Source: Pseudomonas moorei
GTDB lineage: Bacteria; Pseudomonadota; Gammaproteobacteria; Pseudomonadales; Pseudomonadaceae
DNA length: 64,000 nt
Direction: 5' to 3'
NCBI RefSeq assembly: GCF_008801475.1
Contig: NZ_VZPP01000008.1
Span: forward strand, 285,838 to 349,837
Notes under the pieces: generated by a model
The model's database searches: none
What the model saw: the letters and a program-made list of their open reading frames with translations, nothing else
Told to the model about the DNA's origin: nothing
Shown: one piece after another, positions 54,913 through 63,728 of the stretch
Layout: each line of letters begins with the position of its first letter
How positions within the stretch are numbered: the first letter of the stretch is position 1
Made by a program: the position numbers and the translations under genes

Positions 54913-55818
54913 CTAAGGAATCGCGTAGAGCTTGAACAGTTTTTTCGCCATGTCACTGATGCCTCCCAGGTAGGTGTTGCAGGCCTGTTCGATCTCGCCC
55001 GACTTGTACATTTCGCTGAGAGCGGTATCGACCAGCAAACGGAAGTTTTCATCGTCTCGATCCACTGCCATCGCAGTCGGCGAATACTCGAAAACCCGAT
55101 CCAGCAGGACCAGTTTTGCAGTGGATGGGTGCGTGACCAGGAGGTTGCTCAGCAGCATGCGTTCGGCGAAGAAGGCATCGGCCTTGCCTTCGGCGACCAG
55201 GTTGACGCCTGCCTCAATGTTCTTGGCGGTGATCAGGGTCGCCACCACGCCGAGCAAGCGCATTTGCTGGCGAATCCATGCCTCGGTGATTCCGCCGGCG
55301 ATGGTGGCATAGGTTTGATCGGACAACCCATGGTTGACCGTCGCACGCCAGGTCGGCCCGGTACGGGCAACATTGCCGTTGAGGACATTGAGCAGGGTCT
55401 CGGGTGCATCCTTGCGCACCACCACTGAAAGGCCGGCGGTGTAGACCGGTATCGAGTAACTCACATGCTTGCGTCGCGCCAGCGTGGGCGGGGTGGGCGT
55501 ACAGAGGATGTCGACCTTGCCCGTGCTGACGGCCGTCATCTCGTCGTCGACGGAGACCGGTTGGTAACGCACCTGCATGTCGGGCAAGCCTAACTCGGCT
55601 TTGACGTGGTCAGCGATTTTCAGACAAAGCTCGATCGCATAACCGCTGGCCTTGTCGCCGGCCTGGGCACTGAACGGGGCCAGGTCCGGCAGGTAGCCGA
55701 GGGTGAAGGTGTTGCTCGTGCGCACCCGTTCAAGGGTACTGGCATCGGCCACTACCGGCCCCACGGCGAGCAGGCTTGCAAGTAGCAAGTGGGTGGCTTT
55801 GATCCGTTGTACATTCAT
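54913..55818 (-). CDS. Family 3 periplasmic solute-binding protein (amino-acid type)
   Basis: 301 residues. Signal peptide (LLLASLLAVGPVVADASTLE), then VRTSNTFTLGYLPDLAPFSA, SGYAIELCLKIADHVKAELG and MTAVSTGKVDILCTPTPPTL, a standard amino-acid-binding fold. It starts 41 bp after potE, same strand, so the two probably share a transcript. No ABC permease accompanies it. It may feed another importer or act as a sensor ligand protein. An amino acid or polyamine precursor is the expected ligand, by proximity to PotE. Confidence 0.8.
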   Translation of the reverse strand: MNVQRIKATHLLLASLLAVGPVVADASTLERVRTSNTFTLGYLPDLAPFSAQAGDKASGYAIELCLKIADHVKAELGLPDMQVRYQPVSVDDEMTAVSTGKVDILCTPTPPTLARRKHVSYSIPVYTAGLSVVVRKDAPETLLNVLNGNVARTGPTWRATVNHGLSDQTYATIAGGITEAWIRQQMRLLGVVATLITAKNIEAGVNLVAEGKADAFFAERMLLSNLLVTHPSTAKLVLLDRVFEYSPTAMAVDRDDENFRLLVDTALSEMYKSGEIEQACNTYLGGISDMAKKLFKLYAIP

Positions 55819-55859
55819 ATCCTGGCGCCCCGCATTCGAATGTCTGTGTTGCCTGGTAG

Positions 55860-57206
55860 TTACAGCTGAGGATTGCCGGCACTGGTCTGAGCCGCGGGAG
55901 TCGGAGCGACAAAACGCTTGGAGAGGAAGCCGTAGAGCAGGTAGCCGAAGGTAAGGACAATGAGGCCACCGAATACCGCATCCTTGCCGCAGGCATAAAG
56001 GGCGTACAACGAATAGGCCACGGCGATCAGTAAGAGCGCGGTATTGCGCGTATAGATCCCGGCACTGACCCTGGCCTTGTACATCATGACCAGCAGGCCC
56101 GTGGCGGCTGTGACGTAGGGGATGAGATTGGTCACGGCCGCCAGGCTGACGAGCTTGCCGAACTGGGCGCTGGCATTGGGTGAAATGGTCGACAGCGCCA
56201 TCAGGGTCTGCAAGACGCCGCAGACCAGCATGCCGATGATCGGCGCATCCCGGGAGGTGACCTTGCTGAAAAATTTCGGGAACATGCCTTGGTCCGCGGT
56301 CATCTTGGCCGTCTGCGCCAGGGTGAATTGCCAGCCCAGCAGCGATCCGACACAGGCCATCACGGCCAGCGCCATGACGATGTTGCCGACCGTGGGGTTG
56401 AACATGTGGGCATAGACGAGGGCGAAGGGCGCGGACGAGTTGGCCAGTTCGGCGTTGGGTATCATCCCCTGGATCACTGTTGTCGACAGGATGTAGACCA
56501 CTGCTGCACCCAGCGTGCCGAACAGGCACGCCAGCGGTACGTTGCGCTTGGGATCTTCCACCGCATCGGAAGCCTGGGCCGCCGACTCCATGCCCAGGAA
56601 AGCCCACAGGGTCAAGGGAATGGCTTTACTGATGGCCTCGGAGATCGGCAGGTTGTTCGGGTTCCAGGCGGCGACCAGCATGTCGGTCTTGAACCAGTAC
56701 CAGCCGATGATGCTCAAGCCGGCCACCGGGATGATGACACCCCAAACGGTAATCGTACCGATCCTGCCGGTGATGCCGGGGCCGCCGAAGTTGGCGATGG
56801 TGGTGAGCCAGAGCAGGGCGACCGTGCCGATGAACAGGGGAATCGCGCCACTGCCAAGCCAGGGCACGAACGATGTCATGTAACCCACCGCCGAGATCGC
56901 GACGGCCACGTTGGCGATGCCCAGGGAGAGAAAGTACAGATACGAACAGAGGAAAAAACCCGATTTGGCATGCGCCTCTTCGGTGTAGGCCGACAGCCCG
57001 CCTGAGCGCAGGCAGTAGATGCCGCACTGGGAAAAGCAATAGGCGATGGACATGGAGCCAACGGCGGTGACCAGCCATGACAGCAACGAAACAGCACCGA
57101 GTTGGGCCATGCTCGTCGGCAGCAGGATGATGCCCGAGCCCATCATGTTCACTGTCACCAGTGTGGTAAGCCCCACGAGGCTCATTTTTTTGCTTGAGTC
57201 GGCCAT
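55860..57206 (-). CDS. potE: Putrescine-ornithine antiporter (APC family)
   Basis: 448 residues, 12 membrane helices. MSLVGLTTLVTVNMMGSGII, SIAYCFSQCGIYCLRSGGLS and IPLTLWAFLGMESAAQASDA match PotE closely. It exchanges putrescine for ornithine, or imports putrescine with protons. AAGGAG precedes the ATG at 57206. In other bacteria potE pairs with an ornithine decarboxylase gene (speF); none is adjacent here, and a solute-binding protein follows instead. The N-terminal ADSSK extension is short. Confidence 0.88.
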   Translation of the reverse strand: MADSSKKMSLVGLTTLVTVNMMGSGIILLPTSMAQLGAVSLLSWLVTAVGSMSIAYCFSQCGIYCLRSGGLSAYTEEAHAKSGFFLCSYLYFLSLGIANVAVAISAVGYMTSFVPWLGSGAIPLFIGTVALLWLTTIANFGGPGITGRIGTITVWGVIIPVAGLSIIGWYWFKTDMLVAAWNPNNLPISEAISKAIPLTLWAFLGMESAAQASDAVEDPKRNVPLACLFGTLGAAVVYILSTTVIQGMIPNAELANSSAPFALVYAHMFNPTVGNIVMALAVMACVGSLLGWQFTLAQTAKMTADQGMFPKFFSKVTSRDAPIIGMLVCGVLQTLMALSTISPNASAQFGKLVSLAAVTNLIPYVTAATGLLVMMYKARVSAGIYTRNTALLLIAVAYSLYALYACGKDAVFGGLIVLTFGYLLYGFLSKRFVAPTPAAQTSAGNPQL

Positions 57207-57638
57207 CGAAAACTCCTTGATCTGCCCTACGCGTTGACCCTGGTGCCGATAGTCGTACTCAAGGTCCGGAAAGTGCCCATCGAACAGTTCTGTCGCCAAC
57301 TACATTGAAGATGGCTTTTGGCGTTCTGAACAGAAAAATGAAGGCGCCAACATGACATGGCTCCAAAACCGGAAGCTGGAGACAACACATTGGTTTTTTT
57401 TTGCCGGTCAATCGTCTGATTTAGATCAATCAGCGAACATTCAGCGAGGACACGCATTGGCGGGCGACGTACTCGAAGATTTCAATCCACAGATCACGCG
57501 CATTGCCCAGTTGTGCGATCATGGCGCCGGCCAAAATCTCGACCCTGTATCTGCACAGCCTGACGGGCTGGTTCCTCTTGGGTATCTGCTTGATAGGTCG
57601 ACCTATTGCTACTGGAGGCGACGGTTGAATGAGGGAAC
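57207..57638. other. Divergent non-coding region before the second binding protein
   Basis: No gene is supported. An open plus frame through 57352-57651 has no Shine-Dalgarno and no recognisable similarity. A T run at 57393-57402 is followed by the ANR-like box at 57416-57429. The rest holds nothing further I can defend. Confidence 0.45.
57416..57429. promoter_or_regulatory. ANR/FNR-type box 7
   Basis: CTGAT-TTAG-ATCAA, 9 of 10 matches to TTGAT-N4-ATCAA, in the gap between the divergent potE and the binding-protein gene at 57639. Confidence 0.5.
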
Positions 57639-58454
57639 ATGCATCAACTAAAAACTAACCACAGAATGTGGCAGTTCGAACCGATATTGCTGATGTGCAC
57701 ACTCTACCTGCTGGCTACGAGTGTGGTCGCTGCACCGCAGGTGCACGAAACAATGACGATCATGGTCGAGGATGCGGCCGCCCCCTGGTCGAAGCGTGAC
57801 GGCACAGGTTACGCCAACGACGTGGTGGTCGCCGCCTTCAAGGAGATGGCGGTCGACGTGCAGCTCAAAGTCGTGCCCTATGCCCGTTGCAAATACATGG
57901 TGCTCAATGGCACGAGCGTGGCCTGTTTCAACATGAGTTGGCTGCCCGAATTCGAGGGCAGGATCAAAATGGCCTCGCAACCCATCTACACGGTCAACAA
58001 TGACATGTTCGAATCGATCAACGCCCCCTTGCCGAAGTCGCCCAAAAGCCCCTGCACCTTGCCGCCCGGCACGGTAGTGGGCACCGTCAGAGGCTACGAA
58101 TATTCGCCACAGGCCACCGCGCTGCAATCCGCCGGCGTGGTGTTCGAGAATGCTGACTCCGATGTGCAGAACCTTCGCAAACTCGCCGCCCGGCGCTTGT
58201 CGGCTGCCCTGATCGTGACCAATGACCTGGAAGCCAAGGAACAGAAGGCCAGACAGGCAGGTACCGAAGATGTCGTCCGGTTCGCCTTCAATTGTGGGCT
58301 GTCCGCTGCAACCATAGGCTTTAGCCTGACCCACCCGGACGGATTGCGGGCGCTGAAGATGTATGACGAAGGCTACCGGCGCATCGAGGCCAATGGCGTG
58401 CTCAAGCAAATCCATATGCACTGGTTTCCATCGCAGCCTGTTGTCCGTCCCTGA
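57639..58454 (+). CDS. Family 3-type periplasmic solute-binding protein
   Basis: 271 residues. Signal sequence with a hydrophobic core (PILLMCTLYLLATSVVAA), then MTIMVEDAAAPWSKRDGTGY and VVPYARCKYMVLNGTSVACF. The VPYARCKYMV form is seen in binding proteins often found alone, away from ABC permeases. GAGGG precedes the ATG. It is divergent from potE and its own ligand is unknown. A short stem just after the stop (58467-58497) may separate it from the convergent gene. Confidence 0.78.
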   Translation: MHQLKTNHRMWQFEPILLMCTLYLLATSVVAAPQVHETMTIMVEDAAAPWSKRDGTGYANDVVVAAFKEMAVDVQLKVVPYARCKYMVLNGTSVACFNMSWLPEFEGRIKMASQPIYTVNNDMFESINAPLPKSPKSPCTLPPGTVVGTVRGYEYSPQATALQSAGVVFENADSDVQNLRKLAARRLSAALIVTNDLEAKEQKARQAGTEDVVRFAFNCGLSAATIGFSLTHPDGLRALKMYDEGYRRIEANGVLKQIHMHWFPSQPVVRP

Positions 58455-58466
58455 AAGCTCAAGCGC

Positions 58467-58497
58467 AATCGCCGGGATTTTTCGGTCATCGGCGATT
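58467..58497. terminator. Weak bidirectional hairpin
   Basis: AATCGCCG (58467-58474) pairs with CGGCGATT (58490-58497), between two convergent genes. Confidence 0.45.
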
Positions 58498-58517
58498 TCG
58501 CGGCGGATCACCCGGCC

Positions 58518-59840
58518 CTAGCGAATACCGGCACCCGCCATGGACTCGGGCACCCACTGCGCCGTCGATAGCGGCTCGATGTAGCGAATCCCGCCATGAG
58601 GACCTACTACGCCATTGATGTTGTAGGTGCCGAGCGACAGATCGTAGGTCATGAACGGGGTGGCATCCGGGACTTGCTCGTCGTAGCTCTGGCTGAGGAA
58701 GGCGAAGGAGCCACGGTAAAGCTGGCCACTGGTGTCGTACTGATCGGAGGCCACGGCGGCCCAGGTGTCTTCATCCAGGTAAAAGCGCCGCTTCTGGTAG
58801 ATGTGCTTTGCACCGGGCTTGAGGTTGCCCTCGACGACGTAGACGCGGTGCTTTTCCCAGCGCACGAAAGCCGGGGCAATGAAGTTGGGGGTGGTCAACG
58901 ACTTGGCGTCATGGGCATAGGTCAGTTTGTAGGTGTTATAGGGCACGATCATTTCTTGCTTGCCCACCAGTGTCCAGTCGTACAGTTCCAGTGCACGGGC
59001 GGTACCGGGATTCGGCGTGTCATAAGCCAGGATCGAAATCTGTTTGACCCGGCGTTGGGCCGGCATGTACTGCCAGGCGCGGCCAGGGCGCTGCAGCGGG
59101 TTGGTGGCGTTCTTGAGCATGATCGACTCGCCGGCACGCCGCGCAGGTCCGGTATAGGACAGTTTCATCTGGTAGTAGATGTCGGAGTTGTTGATGGGCT
59201 TGGACATGTTCTCGTAAATCGGGAAGGAGACAAATGCCTCGCCGCTGACCGCCAGGCTTGCTACTCCCGCCGAGTCGACGCTCCAGGAGTCGTATTTGGA
59301 GTGGATGTTGACGCCCTGGAAGCGCAGCAGGAAATTCCACATCGCTTCGGCGCCCGACTGCGGGATCGGGAACGGTACACCGGGCAATACATTCTCAAAA
59401 GCGATCCCGCCGTTGAGGGAACGGGCGCCGGTGGCGTTCTTGCGGCTATTGTCCAGTACCGCCTGGGGCAGTGCTGCGGTACGGTGGGTCGGGTAGACGT
59501 CGATACGGTAGTCGGGGTAGCGCCGGGCCAGCGCGACGGTGGTGGCGGTCAGCATGCCCTTGTACTGGTCGACGTTTTTGCCATTGATCACCAGCAGCGG
59601 TTTCTCGTCGGCGTAGGGGTCCGGACGCATGCTGTCACCGGTCTTGAAGCCGGAAGGGGCATGGGTCAGGCCACCGCTGTAGGGCGGAATCGAACCATCG
59701 GCATTACCGGCTTTCTCAGCACCCACCGGTGTGAGGCGGGTGCCCAGTTCGGCGGCTTGCTGACTTGAGACATAGGCCTTTGCATCAATGGTCAGCGCCA
59801 TGAACAAAGAGACAGCCAGAAGCTTTTTCACGAATTTCAT
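58518..59840 (-). CDS. DUF1329 family protein (exported, outer-membrane lipoprotein-like fold)
   Basis: 440 residues. Signal peptide ends near IDAKA (about 22). Typical DUF1329 segments are ELGTRLTPVGAEKAGNADGS, IPPYSGGL, AAMWNF-like EAMWNFLLRFQGVNIHSKYD, and QYMPAQRRVKQ with YDWTLVGKQEMIVPYNTYKL. The fold resembles outer-membrane-associated LolB/LolA-like proteins. Members often sit beside DUF1302 genes and RND pumps for sterols or hydrophobic compounds, which are not seen here. GGAG precedes the ATG at 59840. Function is not established. Confidence 0.88.
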   Translation of the reverse strand: MKFVKKLLAVSLFMALTIDAKAYVSSQQAAELGTRLTPVGAEKAGNADGSIPPYSGGLTHAPSGFKTGDSMRPDPYADEKPLLVINGKNVDQYKGMLTATTVALARRYPDYRIDVYPTHRTAALPQAVLDNSRKNATGARSLNGGIAFENVLPGVPFPIPQSGAEAMWNFLLRFQGVNIHSKYDSWSVDSAGVASLAVSGEAFVSFPIYENMSKPINNSDIYYQMKLSYTGPARRAGESIMLKNATNPLQRPGRAWQYMPAQRRVKQISILAYDTPNPGTARALELYDWTLVGKQEMIVPYNTYKLTYAHDAKSLTTPNFIAPAFVRWEKHRVYVVEGNLKPGAKHIYQKRRFYLDEDTWAAVASDQYDTSGQLYRGSFAFLSQSYDEQVPDATPFMTYDLSLGTYNINGVVGPHGGIRYIEPLSTAQWVPESMAGAGIR

Positions 59841-60829
59841 ATTGTTATTCTCCGGCCTGGCGTACCAGGCAACTCGTGACTCAGGCGCAGCGGTCGCATC
59901 CGTCGGTTCAAGGCAGTACGTTGGGCACTCAGCCATCGGGCTGGCAGTGCACTCAAACGGACGCGCTGAACCATTGCGTTGCGCCGGCTTTCAATTCTCC
60001 CGTCTGGTCGTTTTTGCCTTGTGGGCACCCGACGGGCTCAATCGCCAACTCCTTTTATGGCTGACATTAAAGAACCCCTGGAAAGGGGACGCTTTTCATT
60101 TGACGACAGCCCCTTGGCTATTGATGACAGACCGACCAATTCCGCGGGCAGGGCGGCCGGGGTGGGGCTTCGGTCAGGGCTGCCGTATTTTTCGACGTGG
60201 CCGGACGAGAGCTGTCGGCTTATGCGGTCGTTGCTGGTGGATGCGTCTCAAGCGTTGGTCGGGTTCGGCTGTGACGCTGAGTGGGTAGGGTGGTGATTGG
60301 CTTTGTATTAAGGCAGGGAGGTTTCTATAAAACGTGTCTGATGAGAGAGATGATCATGGGCGAGCGGGGGCAGGCTCCAGTCCGGTAGCTGCCCCGCGCC
60401 ACATCTTCCGGTTAAACGATGTTCAACGCCTTGAGAATCACCAGCGATTGCCCGGCAAAGGCTTGGGCCTGTTCAGTCAGCTCGGCGATATTGGCTTCGG
60501 CCGTAGTCAACGGCTGATCGCCAGCAGATCGGTTTTGCATGTTGCCGAACGTATTCGTGTGCACAGCGACTTCAGCACGTTATCCCCACACTGATGACCC
60601 CAGCGGTCGTTGATGTATTTGAAGGGGCCCGCGATAGCGGAGTGGCAGTCACTTCAAAGGCGTCTGTCAGGCCGTCATCGCTGGCAAGCCAGCTCCCACA
60701 AGTCCGATGGCATTACTTGATTGTGTGAACGATCCAAAAACCTGTGGGAGCGGGCCCCGGCTTCGCAAAACCCTCAAAGCAATCGTTCGATGTCAGAATC
60801 TGCGCAACTTGAACGATTTGGAGAACATG
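59841..60829. other. Kilobase without a defensible gene; decayed fragments and REP pair
   Basis: A plus frame at 60057-60296 (79 residues, MADIKEPLERGRFSFDD at its start) lacks a ribosome binding site. A minus frame, complement of 60412-60540 (MQNRSAGDQPLTTAEANIAE and on to ALNIV), looks like the end of a lost protein; I recognise neither. REP arms lie at 60676-60700 and 60742-60766. Confidence 0.45.
60676..60766. repeat. Inverted REP pair
   Basis: CATCGCTGGCAAGCCAGCTC (from 60676) and CTGTGGGAGCGGGCCCCGGC (from 60742) are inward REP arms like those at 41183-41237. Confidence 0.75.
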
Positions 60830-62689
60830 ATGCTTCGTGTGTTTGAACGAAGGCTCGATCCCTTTCCTCCTGACGAGGTACCACCGCCACCCGACGGTCT
60901 GGCTCGCTTCCTGTGGGCCTGTACGCGGGGTGCACGCGGTTACGTCCTTGCGCTTGCGCTGCTCAGTGCCGGCGTGTCCATTTACGAAGCCTGGCTGTTT
61001 TCCTTCCTTGGGCAGGTCGTGGACCTGCTTTCGACCTGGCAGGCCGGCGCAGAAGCGGCTGCGCAGGAACGTCGTGTGTTGTGGGGGATGGGCATCGTCA
61101 TGGTGGCCAGTGTCGGGCTGGTGGCGTTGCGCACGATGGTGCAGCACCAGATATTGGCGATTAACTTGCCGTTGCGGCTGCGCTGGGACTTCCATCGCCT
61201 GATGCTGCGGCAAAGCCTTTCGTTTTTTTCCGATGAGTTTTCCGGCCGGGTCACTACCAAGGTGATGCAGACTGCGCTAGCGGTGCGCGACGTGCTATTC
61301 ACCCTGATCGAGATCGCACCCGGGATCGGGGTGTATTTCATTGCGATCATTGCACTGGCCGGTGGCTTCGCCCTGAAACTGATGCTGCCTTTCGTTGCCT
61401 GGGTCGTGTTGTTCGCGCTGGCCATGTGGTACTTCGTGCCCCGTCTGGGGAAAGTCGGGCAGGAACAGGCCAATGCGCGGTCGATGATGACCGGGCGCAT
61501 CTCGGACGCCTACACCAACATCACGACGGTGAAGCTGTTTTCCCACTCCAATCGTGAAGCGCACTTTGCGCGTGCGGCGATGGAGGACTTCAAGCAAACC
61601 GGCTTTCGCCAGATGCGCCTGGTCAGTCAGTTCGAAATCGTCAACCAGGCATTGGTGGTGGCGTTGATCATGGCAGCGGGTGGTTATGCGCTGTGGCTAT
61701 GGCACCAGGGTGAGATCGGCGCAGGTGCCGTGGCGGCGATCACCGCCATGGCATTGCGTATCAATGGCATGTCGAACTGGATCATGTGGCAAATGACCTC
61801 GCTGTTCGAGAGCATCGGCACCGTGCAGGATGGCATGGCGACCCTTACCCGTGGCCCAAAGGTGCAAGATGCACCGGACGCAAGCGTGCTGGTGACCTCC
61901 GGCGGCGCGGTCACCTTCGATAAGGTGAGCTTCAATTACAATGGCGAACGCCAGGTGCTCGATGGCCTGAGCCTGAACATCCGTCCGGGCGAAAAAATCG
62001 GCCTGGTCGGCCGCTCTGGCGCCGGCAAGTCCACACTGATCAACTTGCTGCTGCGCTTTTACGACGTCGACAGCGGGGAGATTCGCATCGACGGCCAAAA
62101 CATCGCAACAGTGACGCAGGACAGCCTGCGCGGCGCCATCGGCATGGTCACGCAGGATACTTCCCTGCTGCACCGTTCCATTCGCGACAACATTGCCTAC
62201 GGACGTCCCGACGCGACCGACGCGCAAATCCGCAGGGCCGCGGCCAATGCCCAGGCCGATGAGTTCATAAGCCAACTGAGCGACCGGCAAGGTCACACCG
62301 GCTACGACACCCTTGTGGGTGAGCGGGGCATCAAGCTGTCGGGCGGCCAGCGCCAACGGGTCGCGATTGCCCGGGTGATGCTCAAGAACGCCCCGATCCT
62401 GCTGCTTGACGAGGCCACCAGCGCACTGGACTCGGAAGTCGAAGTGGCCATTCAGGAAAGCCTCGATGAAATGATGCAGGGCAAGACCGTGATCGCGATT
62501 GCCCATCGACTGTCCACGATTGCGGCCATGGACCGGCTCATCGTCATGGATGAGGGACGCATCATCGAGCAGGGCACCCACACCGAATTGCTTGGCAAGA
62601 ACGGCGTCTATGCGCGGCTGTGGCAGCATCAGAGCGGAGGGTTCCTGGGCGAGGATAAGGGAGTGGTCGAGACTATGGATCAAGCGTGA
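60830..62689 (+). CDS. ABC exporter, fused membrane and ATPase domains
   Basis: 619 residues. Six membrane helices (about 25-310) precede an ATPase domain with Walker A VGRSGAGKSTLINLLLRFYD, signature IKLSGGQRQRVAIARVMLKN, Walker B ILLLDEATSALDSEVEVAIQ and IAIAHRLSTIAAM. The layout is that of MsbA/multidrug exporters, working as a homodimer. The ATG at 60830 follows TTGGAG; one at 60827 directly abuts it. The frame is open further up but passes through a REP element. Export of a lipid, drug or peptide is expected; nothing nearby specifies it. Confidence 0.88.
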   Translation: MLRVFERRLDPFPPDEVPPPPDGLARFLWACTRGARGYVLALALLSAGVSIYEAWLFSFLGQVVDLLSTWQAGAEAAAQERRVLWGMGIVMVASVGLVALRTMVQHQILAINLPLRLRWDFHRLMLRQSLSFFSDEFSGRVTTKVMQTALAVRDVLFTLIEIAPGIGVYFIAIIALAGGFALKLMLPFVAWVVLFALAMWYFVPRLGKVGQEQANARSMMTGRISDAYTNITTVKLFSHSNREAHFARAAMEDFKQTGFRQMRLVSQFEIVNQALVVALIMAAGGYALWLWHQGEIGAGAVAAITAMALRINGMSNWIMWQMTSLFESIGTVQDGMATLTRGPKVQDAPDASVLVTSGGAVTFDKVSFNYNGERQVLDGLSLNIRPGEKIGLVGRSGAGKSTLINLLLRFYDVDSGEIRIDGQNIATVTQDSLRGAIGMVTQDTSLLHRSIRDNIAYGRPDATDAQIRRAAANAQADEFISQLSDRQGHTGYDTLVGERGIKLSGGQRQRVAIARVMLKNAPILLLDEATSALDSEVEVAIQESLDEMMQGKTVIAIAHRLSTIAAMDRLIVMDEGRIIEQGTHTELLGKNGVYARLWQHQSGGFLGEDKGVVETMDQA

Positions 62690-62885
62690 GCGTGAAGGGG
62701 GACGCAGTGGGGCGTGAGCACACACTCAGCCAGGATCTTACCGTCAGCTTTTGGCCGATCGTGTTGAAAAGGTCGGTCCTTCCAGGCTGCTGCCGTACTG
62801 GCGGCATACGCTGCAAGAGGCAAGGCAGGGGGCGGATCCTGAGAATTCCATGTCTCATGCGCGTAGCGCGTTTTTGTCGGGCGGG

Positions 62886-63656
62886 TTAATCGATATTCGG
62901 TATCGGCCATTTCACGTGTGGCAGGGTTTCATATTCGGGCTTTGCAAACAGATAGCCTTGATAGTAGTGAATGCCCAGGGCCAGTAACTGCTGTAATTCA
63001 GCATTGGTCTCTACGCCCTCTGCAATCACTTCAATATTGAGTGCCTTGCATACACCGAGAATGCCTTGGACGATTGCCTGTCGCACCGGATCCGTGCAGA
63101 TGCTACGCACCAAGGCCATGTCCAGTTTGATGATGTCGGGTTGAAACTCTGCCAGCAAATTGAGCCCCGAGTACCCGGCACCGAAATCATCTATCGCTGT
63201 CTTGAAGCCTTTAAGACGATATTCTCGAATGATGCTTTTCAGATGTTGCTTGTCCACCAGTTCTTCGTTTTCGGTGATCTCAAAGATCAGCCTTTCTGTG
63301 GGAAATCCAAACCTGCGGGCAGCTTCAAGCGTCGCGCGAATGCACGTGGCTGCTTGATATACCGCATTGGGCAAGAAGTTGATGCTGACAAAGCAGGGGA
63401 TTTGCAAACGTGAAGCAAGCTCAACAGCCTTGACCCGACAGGCTTGGTCAAAGGCGTAACGATTCTGTTCGTTCACCTGACCAAGAATGGCTGCGGCACC
63501 ACTGCCATCGCAACCACGTACCAAAGCCTCGTAGGCAAAGATACTGTTGTCGCGCAGATCGACGATTGGCTGGAAAGCCATGCTGAACTCAAAATCCAGT
63601 TCTTTACCATCCCTGCAGGCACTGCAAGGAGGGACTGGTCGTGTTTTTTCGTTCAT
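62886..63656 (-). CDS. EAL-domain c-di-GMP phosphodiesterase
   Basis: 256 residues, nearly only an EAL domain. AYEALVRGCDGSG carries the EAL motif. The other catalytic pieces are present: SINFLPNAVY, IFEITENEELV, KTAIDDFGAGYSGLNLLAEF, IIKLD and VIAEGVETNAELQQLL. All positions usual for metal and substrate binding look intact, so activity is expected. The N-terminal tail CSACRDGKEL has two cysteines (C11 and C14) that could bind metal or form a disulfide. It lies 72 bp after the chemoreceptor gene on the same strand. Lowering c-di-GMP favours motility. Confidence 0.87.
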   Translation of the reverse strand: MNEKTRPVPPCSACRDGKELDFEFSMAFQPIVDLRDNSIFAYEALVRGCDGSGAAAILGQVNEQNRYAFDQACRVKAVELASRLQIPCFVSINFLPNAVYQAATCIRATLEAARRFGFPTERLIFEITENEELVDKQHLKSIIREYRLKGFKTAIDDFGAGYSGLNLLAEFQPDIIKLDMALVRSICTDPVRQAIVQGILGVCKALNIEVIAEGVETNAELQQLLALGIHYYQGYLFAKPEYETLPHVKWPIPNID

Positions 63657-63728
63657 TCAAAACCCGTTTTTCAATGACTATTAATGTGTCGATCAAGCCG
63701 CGACTTTGCACAGGGCTGCAAGGCTGAA

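Noticed and set aside
57352..57651. 99-residue plus frame before the second binding protein
   Set aside because: No Shine-Dalgarno, no similarity, composition not typical of a protein, and it overlaps the next start.
60057..60296. 79-residue plus frame after DUF1329
   Set aside because: Weak start and no recognised similarity; kept only as part of the region note.
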